The translations under genes and the position numbers were made by a program. From contig RKQB01000008.1 in assembly GCA_003797895.1 (NCBI GenBank), forward strand, positions 32,797 to 96,796: a DNA stretch of 64,000 nucleotides, written 5' to 3'. Positions 35,476-44,173 of the stretch are shown here, in pieces (position 1 is the stretch's first letter; the number at the start of each line of letters is the position of its first letter). The stretch comes from Cyclobacteriaceae bacterium YHN15 (GTDB taxonomy: Bacteria; Bacteroidota; Bacteroidia; Cytophagales; Cyclobacteriaceae). The notes beneath the pieces are model-generated. The model was not told the origin of the DNA and made no database searches. It saw nothing but the letters and a program-made list of their open reading frames with translations.

Positions 35476-36543
35476 ATGAGATTACTTACGAAAATTATCT
35501 TGATGGCTTTCATGTTGCCATTATTTTTGGCTTGTGACGGTTTAGATCAACCGCCTATTATCAGCCAAACACCATCTGCTTTGGTGTCGCCTCCTTCTTC
35601 TATTACTTTGAATGGGACGGATCTTGAAGAAGTGATAGTTTTTAACGTTTCAACTGCGGATTTTGGAACAGAAACGGGCGTAACCTATACTGTTCAAATG
35701 GACAGGCCTGGAAATGATTTTGCAAGCCCGGTTGATTTAGGTTCTTCAACAAGTACTACTATTGAAGTAAGCGCAGAGGAATTGAACAGAAGGGCTATTT
35801 CTAAAGGTATTGTACCAGGAGAAACCGGACCTATGGAGTTTAGGGTGAGATCTGTCCCTACGAGAAACTTATCTGCATTGCTAAGTGAACCAGTTTCTAT
35901 ATCTATTTCAACTTTTGCAGATGCGGAAGTATTGAGAAATCTTTTTTTGGTAGGAGAGGCTACTGCAAGAGGATGGGACAACAACAATAACAATCCACCT
36001 CTTTTCAGGGATCCTGAAAATTTGGATTTATATATTTATACCGGATATTTCTCTACTGGAGGTTTCAAAGTATTGGAAGTTTTGGGTCAATGGCAACCAC
36101 AATATGGAACCAATGATGGTTCAACTATTTCAGTAAACGAAGGCGGAGGTAGCGATCCGGATGTATTCAGTGTTCCCAGCAACGGTTATTATACCTTTAC
36201 TTTTGATCTTTCTACCAATTCATTTTCTTTGGAGCCTTTAGCTGCTGAGGCAACTTCCTTTGCTACAGTTGGAATCATAGGAAGCGGAACAGCTGAGGGC
36301 TGGGACGCCAGTACAGCAATGACAGCCTTGCAGTTTGATGCCCATATCTGGAATATCACAGCGACCCTTTCTGATGGTGAAATGAAATTCAGGGCAAATG
36401 ATGCCTGGGATATCAACTGGGGATCAAATACGGAAATCAGCGGGAAAGCTTCTCAGGACGGACCTAATATTCCTGTTTCAGCAGGAACCTATAATATCTG
36501 GTTTAACTCTTTAGATGGAAGATATATTCTTCTTGAAAACTAA
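35476..36543 (+). CDS. SusE/SusF-like outer-membrane starch-binding lipoprotein
   Basis: 355 residues. A lipobox ending F-L-A-C (residues 17-20) predicts lipid anchoring in the outer membrane. The N-terminal ~130 residues match the SusE-type Ig-like domain (P-P-S-S-I-T-L-N-G, then Y-T-V-Q-M-D). Two starch-binding modules follow at about 155-255 and 260-355, each with the G-x-x-x-x-G-W-D aromatic motif. SusE-type proteins hold starch at the cell surface without cutting it. Usually such genes follow susC and susD; here neither is adjacent. Downstream, after a terminator-like hairpin, comes a T9SS-exported GH13 enzyme. Confidence 0.88.
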   Translation: MRLLTKIILMAFMLPLFLACDGLDQPPIISQTPSALVSPPSSITLNGTDLEEVIVFNVSTADFGTETGVTYTVQMDRPGNDFASPVDLGSSTSTTIEVSAEELNRRAISKGIVPGETGPMEFRVRSVPTRNLSALLSEPVSISISTFADAEVLRNLFLVGEATARGWDNNNNNPPLFRDPENLDLYIYTGYFSTGGFKVLEVLGQWQPQYGTNDGSTISVNEGGGSDPDVFSVPSNGYYTFTFDLSTNSFSLEPLAAEATSFATVGIIGSGTAEGWDASTAMTALQFDAHIWNITATLSDGEMKFRANDAWDINWGSNTEISGKASQDGPNIPVSAGTYNIWFNSLDGRYILLEN

Positions 36544-36561
36544 TGGAAATGCATGAACTTG

Positions 36562-36591
36562 AAAAGGGCTGCTTGAAAAAGTAGCCTTTTT
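36562..36591 (+). terminator. Hairpin terminator after the SusE-like gene
   Basis: A 13-bp stem (36562-36574 with 36579-36591, two G-U pairs, GAAA loop) ends in a T run. It lies 18 bp after the stop and 30 bp before the GH13 start, so it may reduce read-through into the amylase. Confidence 0.7.
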
Positions 36592-36621
36592 CATTAATAT
36601 TACTGTTCTTTAATACATTCA

Positions 36622-39411
36622 ATGAAAAAACTACTTAGTTCCCTATTTTGGTTATTTGCTTTTTGGACTTCTTCATTTTCCCAAATTACTACAGTCCCAG
36701 GGTTTCCAAAAGCAGACCAAAATGTCAAAATCATCTATGATGCCACAAAAGGTACCTCTGGTCTTCAAGGAGTGGATCAGGTGTATATTCACATCGGGGC
36801 AGTAGTGGCTGGACCTACATCAACTTCCTGGGCAATAGTACCTACCCAATGGGGGGTAGATGATCCAAAGGCTAAAATGACAAAAGTTGAAGGTGAATCC
36901 GATTTATGGGAATGGGAATTAACCCCAAATGATTTTTTTGCTCCCGAGGCTAATCAAACCATTTATCGCTTAGGGGTGGTATTTAGAAATGTGGATGGAA
37001 GTAAAGAAGGAAAAACAGAAACCAACCAAGATTTCTTTATTGATATAAGTCAAGGTTTTCAGGTAGTTTTTCAAAGCCCAAACGCCAATTCAACTTTATT
37101 GGAGATTGGAGAATCCCTGGAAATTGTAATTAAAGCTTCTGAATCTTCTGATCTTTCCATTTTGGTAAATGATGTGGAGGTTGCTTCTGTTACTGATTCA
37201 GAGGACCTGAATTACAATTTTAAAGCCCTTACAGAAGGTAATTTTAAAATTACCGCATTGGCAAAAAGAGAGGAAGAGGAATCAAGAACCGAAATCAATA
37301 TATCGGTCGTTGGTCCCAGTCCCAAAGCCAATTTGCCTTTAAATACCCGTAAAGGCATAAATTATATTTCGGATACGGAAGTTGTTCTGGTACTGGAAGC
37401 ACCTAAAAAGAAGAATGCCTTTGTGATAGGTGATTTTAATGATTGGAATATCCTGTCCGAGTACCAGATGAACCAAACTCCGGATGGGGAATTGTTTTGG
37501 TACCGGCTTACCGGTTTAACACCTGGTGAAGAATATATTTTTCAATATCTGGTTGACGGCAGTCTAAGAATAGGAGACCCCTATGCGGATAAAGTATCTG
37601 ATCCTTTCCACGATGGGGAGATTATTCAACAAAACAGGTATCCCGGATTGAAACCTTATCCTCATGGAAAAACCGAGTTCCAGGCAACTTTCCTTCAAAC
37701 TGCCCAGCAGGAATACCAATGGAAATACCCTAATTATGATAAACCCGCTCCCGAAGAGCTGGTAGTTTATGAACTTTTGGTGAGGGATTTTGACGAAAGG
37801 AGAACTTTTAAAGCGGTAATTGAAAGACTGGATTATTTGAAAGATTTGGGAATAAATGCAATAGAGTTGATGCCAGTAAAAGAATTTGAAGGTAACCTTT
37901 CCTGGGGATACAATCCTTCCTTCTTTTTTGCTGTTGATAAATTTTATGGCCCCAAAAACCATCTTAAAGAATTAATTGACGAAGCCCATAAAAGAAATAT
38001 GGTAGTAATTCTTGATATGGTACTGAATCATGCTTTTGGACAAAACCCATTTGTACGCCTGTATAATGATGGGGATTATGGTGCACCAACTATGGACAAT
38101 CCATGGCTAAACAGAGAGGCAAAACACCCTTTCAATGTTGGATATGATTTCAATCATGAAAGCAGTTATACCAAGTCTTTTGTTGACTCAGTCAATAATT
38201 ATTGGCTTACCGAATACAAAGTAGATGGGTACAGGTTTGATTTAAGCAAGGGCTTTACTCAGGTGAATTCAGGAAATAATGTTGGATTGTGGGGCCAAAG
38301 AGATGAAAGCAGGATTTCTATTTGGAAAAACATCCATGATCAGATTAAAAAGAACTACCCGGATGCATATGTGATATTAGAACACTTTTCGGATAATTCT
38401 GAAGAGAGGGAATTAGCGGATTATGGCTTAATGTTCTGGGGAAATATGAATTTTGATTTTAGGGAAATGGCAAAAGGAGGCTCAAGGAATTTTGATTGGG
38501 CTTATTATGAAACAAGGGGTTGGTCAAAAAACAACCTGGTGAGCTATATGGAAAGCCATGATGAAGAAAGGACCATGTGGGAATCTCTGACATGGGGCCA
38601 GACCTCTCCCATAAATATCCGTCAACTTACCAATGCTGTGAACAGGAATCAGTTATTGGCTGCATTCTTTTTTGCCATTCCCGGACCCAAAATGATCTGG
38701 CAATTTGAAGAATTTGGGTATGATTTGGAATTGAACAATGACCGGCTTGGGATTAAACCCACACGCTGGGAATATTTGGATGATCCTGAAAGACAAAGAC
38801 TTTGGAGGCTTTATAAAGCTATGATTGACCTCAAAAAAGAGTTCAAGGCATTTAATAAACCACAAAATGTAATTTTGAATCTTACCCAAAACCTTAAAAC
38901 CATAAGATTGGTAGATGATGAGTTGCAGGTTGTTTTACATGGAAATTTTGGACTAACCGACCTGAATAATGCATCGCTGTCTTTCCCAAATCCTGGAACT
39001 TGGTACAATTATTTCACAGGTGAGGAAATCAACGTGACAGGGAATGCTATGGCCTTCAGGTTACGCGCCAATGAGTTTATGTTATTTACAAACAGAAAGT
39101 TAACTACACCTGAAGGTGATATTTTGATGGAAGACCTAATTACTTCCATTGATAAGGAGAGGATTGACAGATCTGATTTTAACATATATCCTGTTCCTTC
39201 CCAATCCAGACTTTATGTGGTTGTCCCTGAGGCTCTCATGCAATCGAATTTTAGAATTATAGACGTTACTGGAAAAACAATCCGAGAGGGTGCTTCTATG
39301 GCAATTGATAATATTTTGCAATTGGATATAGCGGAATTTAAAGCAGGTCTTTATATCTTTGAAATCTTTGATAACCGTCAGGTATTGAGAAAAAGATTTA
39401 TAAAGCAATAA
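36622..39411 (+). CDS. Secreted GH13 alpha-amylase-type enzyme with T9SS sorting domain
   Basis: 929 residues. A signal peptide (1-20, ending S-F-S-Q) is followed by an N-terminal beta-domain with a W-x-x-x-P-T-Q-W motif, an Ig-like segment, and a CBM48-like domain (about 240-350, F-V-I-G-D-F-N-D-W). The GH13 barrel has all three catalytic acids: Asp540 in D-G-Y-R-F-D, Glu587 in V-I-L-E-H and Asp647 in S-H-D-E. The last ~80 residues are a T9SS type A sorting domain (I-Y-P-V-P-S, then K-A-G-L-Y). It should act on starch or related alpha-glucan outside the cell or on its surface. It sits between the SusE-like gene and a class II aldolase gene, 17 bp away. Confidence 0.93.
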   Translation: MKKLLSSLFWLFAFWTSSFSQITTVPGFPKADQNVKIIYDATKGTSGLQGVDQVYIHIGAVVAGPTSTSWAIVPTQWGVDDPKAKMTKVEGESDLWEWELTPNDFFAPEANQTIYRLGVVFRNVDGSKEGKTETNQDFFIDISQGFQVVFQSPNANSTLLEIGESLEIVIKASESSDLSILVNDVEVASVTDSEDLNYNFKALTEGNFKITALAKREEEESRTEINISVVGPSPKANLPLNTRKGINYISDTEVVLVLEAPKKKNAFVIGDFNDWNILSEYQMNQTPDGELFWYRLTGLTPGEEYIFQYLVDGSLRIGDPYADKVSDPFHDGEIIQQNRYPGLKPYPHGKTEFQATFLQTAQQEYQWKYPNYDKPAPEELVVYELLVRDFDERRTFKAVIERLDYLKDLGINAIELMPVKEFEGNLSWGYNPSFFFAVDKFYGPKNHLKELIDEAHKRNMVVILDMVLNHAFGQNPFVRLYNDGDYGAPTMDNPWLNREAKHPFNVGYDFNHESSYTKSFVDSVNNYWLTEYKVDGYRFDLSKGFTQVNSGNNVGLWGQRDESRISIWKNIHDQIKKNYPDAYVILEHFSDNSEERELADYGLMFWGNMNFDFREMAKGGSRNFDWAYYETRGWSKNNLVSYMESHDEERTMWESLTWGQTSPINIRQLTNAVNRNQLLAAFFFAIPGPKMIWQFEEFGYDLELNNDRLGIKPTRWEYLDDPERQRLWRLYKAMIDLKKEFKAFNKPQNVILNLTQNLKTIRLVDDELQVVLHGNFGLTDLNNASLSFPNPGTWYNYFTGEEINVTGNAMAFRLRANEFMLFTNRKLTTPEGDILMEDLITSIDKERIDRSDFNIYPVPSQSRLYVVVPEALMQSNFRIIDVTGKTIREGASMAIDNILQLDIAEFKAGLYIFEIFDNRQVLRKRFIKQ

Positions 39412-39428
39412 CAACCTATTAAAATATC

Positions 39429-40490
39429 ATGAAATTCAAACCAGGAGTTAAGTACGGAGAAGAGCTAAAAGACCTATTGGACTATGCCAAAGAAAATGAA
39501 TTTGCCATGCCGGCAGTCAATGTTATAAATACCAGTACAGTAAATGGTGTATTGGAAGCGGCAAAAAAAGTTAATTCTCCGGTAATCATACAGTTTTCAA
39601 ATGGAGGAGCTCAGTTTTATGCAGGAAAGGGAGTAGGCAATGAAAATCAAAAGGGAGCCATTTTGGGATCTATTTCAGGTGCTTTGCACGTACACAAAAT
39701 GGCCGAAGCATATGGTGTACCTGTTATTTTGCATACAGACCACTGTGCTAAAAAATTGCTTCCTTGGATAGATGGTGTTTTGGAAGAAGGAAAAGCATTT
39801 TATGCAGCCTATAAAAAGCCATTATTCAGTTCCCATATGCTTGACCTTTCAGAGGAGCCAGTTCATGAAAACATTGAGATTTGTGTGGAATACTTCAAAA
39901 AATTCAAAGCACTTGAAATGGCGATTGAGATTGAATTGGGAATTACTGGTGGAGAGGAAGATGGTGTTGACAATACTGATGTAGACAGTTCCAAATTATA
40001 CACCCAGCCTGAGGAGGTAGCTTATGCCTATGAACACTTAAGAGAAGTAGGGGATTTGTTTACAGTTGCCGCTTCATTTGGTAATGTACATGGTGTCTAT
40101 AAGCCGGGAAATGTAAGTCTGAAACCGGTCATTTTGAAAAATTCCCAGGATTACATTTCCAAGAAATTCAATACCGGAGTTAAACCTGTTTATTTCGTTT
40201 TTCATGGGGGATCAGGATCTACTGAGGCGGAAATACGGGAAGCCAACAGTTATGGTTCCATAAAAATGAATATTGATACCGATCAGCAATGGGCATTTTG
40301 GGAAGGTGTTAAGAATTATTACAAAACCAATGAAGCTTATCTTCAAAGCCAGTTGGGTAATCCGGATGGACCTGATAGTCCGAACAAAAAATACTATGAT
40401 CCAAGAGTTTGGTTAAGAAAAGGAGAAGAGTCTTTTATCAAAAGACTGGAACTTGCCTTTGAAATGCTAAATGCAATTGGCAGGAATTAA
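39429..40490 (+). CDS. fbaA: Class II fructose-bisphosphate aldolase
   Basis: 353 residues, the length of class IIA enzymes such as E. coli FbaA. It splits fructose 1,6-bisphosphate into DHAP and glyceraldehyde 3-phosphate with zinc. The metal-binding H-T-D-H-C motif lies near residue 104, and the later G-x-x-H-G-V-Y and F-H-G-G-S-G-S motifs provide the other histidines and the phosphate loop. The gene begins 17 bp after the secreted amylase gene and ends at a perfect hairpin terminator, so it is probably co-transcribed with starch genes, an unusual place for a central glycolytic enzyme. Confidence 0.95.
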   Translation: MKFKPGVKYGEELKDLLDYAKENEFAMPAVNVINTSTVNGVLEAAKKVNSPVIIQFSNGGAQFYAGKGVGNENQKGAILGSISGALHVHKMAEAYGVPVILHTDHCAKKLLPWIDGVLEEGKAFYAAYKKPLFSSHMLDLSEEPVHENIEICVEYFKKFKALEMAIEIELGITGGEEDGVDNTDVDSSKLYTQPEEVAYAYEHLREVGDLFTVAASFGNVHGVYKPGNVSLKPVILKNSQDYISKKFNTGVKPVYFVFHGGSGSTEAEIREANSYGSIKMNIDTDQQWAFWEGVKNYYKTNEAYLQSQLGNPDGPDSPNKKYYDPRVWLRKGEESFIKRLELAFEMLNAIGRN

Positions 40491-40512
40491 ATTAGTGTAA
40501 TTGAAATATTGT

Positions 40513-40538
40513 AAAAAGTCACTTTATAGTGACTTTTT
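40513..40538 (+). terminator. Intrinsic terminator after the aldolase gene
   Basis: A perfect 11-bp stem, AAAAAGTCACT (40513-40523) and AGTGACTTTTT (40528-40538), has a TTAT loop. It separates the aldolase gene from the lipoprotein GH13 gene, whose start is 21 bp further on. Confidence 0.85.
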
Positions 40539-40559
40539 ACTTTTATTTAAAGAATAAGG

Positions 40560-42113
40560 ATGAAACATTATTTATCTCAATTTATTTTATTGGGTTTGAC
40601 TTTAACATTTGCTTGCACAGGTAAACAAAGTGGAACAATAGAAAATCATTGGCCTCATGCAGGAATTACCTATGAAATTTTCATACAATCCTTTTATGAT
40701 TCCAATGGGGATGGTATAGGGGATATAAATGGGGTTATAAAAAAACTGGAACATGTGAAGGAATTGGGAGCAAATGCTATTTGGTTTATGCCTATCATGC
40801 CTTCACCTAGTTATCATAAATACGATGTGACTGACTATAAGGACATCCATCCCGATTACGGCACCATGGATGATTTTAAGTTGTTGATTGAGGAAGCGCA
40901 TAAAAGGGATATAAGAATTGTGATTGATTTGATCATCAATCATACCAGCAGTGAACACCCTTGGTTTATTGAATCCAAGAAGGGTAGAGATAATCCCTAC
41001 AGGGATTACTATGTATGGGCACAAAAAGATACTATCGCAGATTATATCAATAAGAAAACCATAACCCTGGACAGTGATAATATCAGGCAATGGCATGACC
41101 CGGGCAAAGGAGAGGATTTTTATTATGGGTTTTTTATAGGGGGCATGCCGGATCTTAATTTTGACAACCCCAAAGTAAGGGAAGAAATTTATGATATCGG
41201 TAGATTTTGGCTAGAAGAAGTAGGAGTGGATGGATTCAGACTTGATGCTGCCAAACATATATATCCTGACGACAGGCCAGAAGATAATCATGCATTTTGG
41301 CAGGAATTCAGAAAGAAAATGCTGGCCATCAAGGAGGATGTTTACCTGGTAGGGGAGGTGTATGATAAAAAAGAAATAGTAGCTCCTTATCTTCCGGGAT
41401 TACCTACCTTGTTCAATTTTGATTTCCATTATACCCTGATTGAGGCCTTCCAAAAAGAGAATGGTATGCTGCTCGCCAAAAAACAAAAAGATATAATAGA
41501 TTTCTATCAATCTATTACAAACGACTTTATTGATGCCACTTTTTCATCAAATCATGATCAGCCCCGATTACTGAATTCACTTGATGAAAATCCCAAAAAA
41601 CTCAAACAGGCAATTAATATCTTGATGACAATGCCTGGGGCTCCTTATCTTTATTATGGTGAAGAAATCGGAATGTTGGGAAAAAAGCCGGATGAGCATA
41701 TCAGGGAACCATTTCTTTGGGATATCAAAGCCAACGATAAGGGTAGAACCACTTGGATTGATCCTGTATATTCAATTGATGAAACAGTTACCCCTCTCGC
41801 CATACAAAAATCAATGAGCACCAGCTTTTTTAACCATTATAAGGAAATCATCAAACTAAGAAATTCCAATAGGGCATTGGCATTAGGTTCTCTCGAACTT
41901 TATGAAGGTGATTTGCCAGATCCTGTGATGGCTTATTTTAGATTACATAAAGATCAGGATGTGATGGTAGTCCATAACCTAAGTGATATAGAACATAGTA
42001 TTGACATTCCGGAAGATTATGTTCAGGTGATTTATTCCTATGGAATGGCAGATTTTGAAAAGGAAAAAGTCAAATTACCGGCATATTCCAGTATAGTTAT
42101 TGGTTCAAATTAA
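40560..42113 (+). CDS. GH13 alpha-amylase/alpha-glucosidase, predicted lipoprotein
   Basis: 517 residues. A lipobox ending T-F-A-C (residues 16-19) predicts a lipid-anchored enzyme of the periplasm or cell surface. The GH13 barrel begins directly (I-F-I-Q-S-F-Y-D-S-N-G-D-G, a calcium-loop-like start typical of oligo-glucosidase-type GH13). Catalytic residues are Asp229 in D-G-F-R-L-D, Glu266 in L-V-G-E-V and Asp333 in S-N-H-D-Q. The short C-terminal beta-domain ends the protein; there is no T9SS tail, unlike the larger GH13 two genes upstream. It would trim maltodextrin for uptake by the MFS permease. Confidence 0.93.
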   Translation: MKHYLSQFILLGLTLTFACTGKQSGTIENHWPHAGITYEIFIQSFYDSNGDGIGDINGVIKKLEHVKELGANAIWFMPIMPSPSYHKYDVTDYKDIHPDYGTMDDFKLLIEEAHKRDIRIVIDLIINHTSSEHPWFIESKKGRDNPYRDYYVWAQKDTIADYINKKTITLDSDNIRQWHDPGKGEDFYYGFFIGGMPDLNFDNPKVREEIYDIGRFWLEEVGVDGFRLDAAKHIYPDDRPEDNHAFWQEFRKKMLAIKEDVYLVGEVYDKKEIVAPYLPGLPTLFNFDFHYTLIEAFQKENGMLLAKKQKDIIDFYQSITNDFIDATFSSNHDQPRLLNSLDENPKKLKQAINILMTMPGAPYLYYGEEIGMLGKKPDEHIREPFLWDIKANDKGRTTWIDPVYSIDETVTPLAIQKSMSTSFFNHYKEIIKLRNSNRALALGSLELYEGDLPDPVMAYFRLHKDQDVMVVHNLSDIEHSIDIPEDYVQVIYSYGMADFEKEKVKLPAYSSIVIGSN

Positions 42114-42140
42114 AAAAGGAGGCTTAAAACCTCCTTTTTT
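42112..42140. terminator. Bidirectional terminator overlapping two stop codons
   Basis: An 11-bp perfect stem, AAAAAAGGAGG (42112-42122) and CCTCCTTTTTT (42130-42140), has a CTTAAAA loop. The GH13 stop (42111-42113) and the pfkA stop (complement of 42140-42142) overlap its two ends, so one hairpin serves both convergent genes. Confidence 0.88.
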
Positions 42141-43126
42141 TATGTAGAAAGAATTTTCACAACCCTGAAATCATCTTCATCAACTTCTTTGTCTCCCACG
42201 ATGGCTTTTGCGATAGGGGTATAGACTACCTTATTATTGATGATTCCTGCCATTACATCATATTTACCCTGAAGAAGGCCTTCCACGGCCGCAACCCCTA
42301 ATTTACTTGCAAGAACTCTGTCCAATGAAGAAGGTGCCCCTCCCCGTTGAAGGTGGCCCAAAATAGTCACCTTGATATCATAGTAGGGAAGTTGTTTTTT
42401 GATTTTTTCTGCAATTTCAGCGGCTCCGCCACTTTTTCCTCCTTCTGCAACAATCACAATATTGGATTGTTTTTTTGCTTTGGTACGGGCTTTTAGTCGC
42501 TCAACCAATCTTTCTATAGGCATTTTCTTTTCAGGTATCAAGGTTGCAGCTGCAGCACTTCCAATACCTGCATTAATCGCAATAAATCCGGCATCTCTTC
42601 CCATAACTTCCACGAAGAAAAGCCTGTCATGGGAGGTCGCTGTATCCCTGATTTTATCAATGGCCTGGATAGCTGTGTTACAGGCTGTATCGAAACCAAC
42701 AGTTAAATCGGTTCCGGCCAAATCATTGTCGATTGTTCCGGGTATTCCAATTGCCGGAATTCCAAATTCTTTATAAAAGAGATGAGCACCTGTAAGAGAA
42801 CCATCTCCTCCAATGACTACCAAAGCATCTATTCCATGCTGTACCAGGTTGTCATAAGCTTTTTTTCTCCCCTCAGTGGTACGAAAATCCTGGCTTCTAG
42901 CGGATTTGAGAAATGTACCACCTCTTTCCAGAACATGACTGATATGTTTGGATTCAAGTTTTTTGATATCATTTTGAATCATCCCCTCATATCCACGGTA
43001 TATTCCAAACATCTCTAAATTGTAATAAAACCCTGTCCTGACAGTTGCACGTATGGCAGCATTCATTCCAGGGGCATCTCCACCGGAAGTCAACACAGCA
43101 ATTCTCTTTATCGTTTTTACTTCCAT
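42140..43126 (-). CDS. pfkA: ATP-dependent 6-phosphofructokinase
   Basis: 328 residues, the normal size for bacterial ATP-PFK. Motifs visible in order: the ATP-binding T-S-G-G-D-A-P-G-M-N near 13-22, G-G-D-G-S near 105, and the catalytic P-G-T-I-D-N-D loop near 128. Glycine after G-G-D in G-G-D-G-S is the residue expected for the ATP-using rather than the pyrophosphate-using enzyme. It catalyses the committed glycolytic step in the cytoplasm. Its start overlaps the mgsA stop by one base (TAATG), so translation is probably coupled. Confidence 0.96.
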   Translation of the reverse strand: MEVKTIKRIAVLTSGGDAPGMNAAIRATVRTGFYYNLEMFGIYRGYEGMIQNDIKKLESKHISHVLERGGTFLKSARSQDFRTTEGRKKAYDNLVQHGIDALVVIGGDGSLTGAHLFYKEFGIPAIGIPGTIDNDLAGTDLTVGFDTACNTAIQAIDKIRDTATSHDRLFFVEVMGRDAGFIAINAGIGSAAAATLIPEKKMPIERLVERLKARTKAKKQSNIVIVAEGGKSGGAAEIAEKIKKQLPYYDIKVTILGHLQRGGAPSSLDRVLASKLGVAAVEGLLQGKYDVMAGIINNKVVYTPIAKAIVGDKEVDEDDFRVVKILST

Positions 43127-43500
43127 TAAAATCTTGAGGTTAATTGTTTAAACATCAAACTGGCGGCAGCAGGATTTGTTGCTAAAGGAATATTATGTAC
43201 ATCACATATTCTCATGAGCATTTGAACATCGGGCTCATGTGGATGCTTATCCAAAGGATCCCTAAAAAAAATAACCATTTCCAATTGTTTTTCAGCAGCC
43301 ATGGCTGCAATTTGCGCATCACCGCCAAGAGGACCAGAAAGCAACCTCTGAACCTTAAATCCAGCTCTTTCGATGTGAAGCCCTGTGGTACCTGTCGCAA
43401 CCAAGTCGATATTAACATGACTTAATTGGTCCCTAAATCCACTTAAAAAGTGAACCATATCGGCCTTTTTTCCATCATGGGCAATTAGGGCAATTTTCAT
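43126..43500 (-). CDS. mgsA: Methylglyoxal synthase
   Basis: 124 residues, slightly shorter than E. coli MgsA. It converts DHAP to methylglyoxal and phosphate. The start motif A-L-I-A-H-D-G-K-K, the phosphate loop T-G-T-T-G near residue 38, the catalytic-Asp motif G-P-L-G-G-D near 61 and the F-F-R-D-P-L-D-x-H-P-H-E-P-D segment near 79 are all intact. It is upstream of and overlaps pfkA by one base. A tight mgsA-pfkA unit links glycolytic entry with the DHAP overflow branch. Confidence 0.96.
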   Translation of the reverse strand: MKIALIAHDGKKADMVHFLSGFRDQLSHVNIDLVATGTTGLHIERAGFKVQRLLSGPLGGDAQIAAMAAEKQLEMVIFFRDPLDKHPHEPDVQMLMRICDVHNIPLATNPAAASLMFKQLTSRF

Positions 43501-43724
43501 TCTTTTGTTTAATAGGTTTGCAGTCGAAAGTTATGAATTTTTATAGATTTCCATTGATATTCTTGTCTTTAAAATTTTTTCTCATGTGAAATTCTACAAA
43601 ATTTAAATGGGCCTTATTGAAAAAAAGTGAATTAGAGAATAGAATTTATAGAATTTTGTTATGAATTTTTAAATACTTGCCTATTTTCGTGAAATATTAT
43701 TCATTTTATTTTAAACCAAACTAT

Positions 43725-44141
43725 ATGGGATTATTAAAAGAATTTAAAGAATTTGCAGTTAAAGGCAATGTTGTCGATTTGGCTGTGGCAGTTATCATTG
43801 GAGGTGCATTCGGAAAAATTGTTTCTTCATTTGTAAACGATATAATTATGCCTCCATTGGGCGTGTTACTAGGAGGTGTCGATTTTAAAGATCTTGCCAT
43901 TACTTTGAAAGACGCTTATACTTCAGAAGATGGAGCTGAAATGGCTGCTGTCGTTTTGAGTTATGGTAATTTTATTCAAAATGTAGTTGATTTTTTGATA
44001 ATTGCTTTTGTGATCTTTATGGCTATAAAAGGCATGAATCAGTTTAAAAAGAAAGAGGTAGAAGCACCCGCTCCTCCACCTGCTCCTACAAAATCAGAAG
44101 TTTTATTGGAAGAAATAAGAGATTTGATGAAGAAGAATTAA
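43725..44141 (+). CDS. mscL: Large-conductance mechanosensitive channel
   Basis: 138 residues from the ATG at 43725; an upstream TTG at 43677 would add 16 residues that are not part of the family. The N-terminal amphipathic start M-G-L-L-K-E-F-K-E-F, the first helix with the V-V-D-L-A-V-A-V-I-I-G-G-A-F-G motif, and the second helix (about 85-105) followed by a charged C-terminal helix define MscL. It forms a pentameric emergency valve in the inner membrane that opens on osmotic downshock. The C-terminal linker is rich in Ala-Pro. It ends in a bidirectional terminator. Confidence 0.97.
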   Translation: MGLLKEFKEFAVKGNVVDLAVAVIIGGAFGKIVSSFVNDIIMPPLGVLLGGVDFKDLAITLKDAYTSEDGAEMAAVVLSYGNFIQNVVDFLIIAFVIFMAIKGMNQFKKKEVEAPAPPPAPTKSEVLLEEIRDLMKKN

Positions 44142-44173
44142 TTAAAAAGCAGCCCTTTGGCTGCTTTTTAATT
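44140..44173. terminator. Bidirectional terminator between mscL and the periplasmic protein gene
   Basis: A perfect 15-bp inverted repeat, 44140-44154 with 44159-44173, has a CTTT loop (core GCAGCC/GGCTGC, flanked by A and T runs). It overlaps the mscL stop codon and the stop codon of the convergent gene. Confidence 0.9.

Noticed and set aside
43677..43724. N-terminal extension of MscL from a TTG codon
   Set aside because: The 16 extra residues do not belong to the family, and the ATG at 43725 gives the canonical amphipathic N-terminus.
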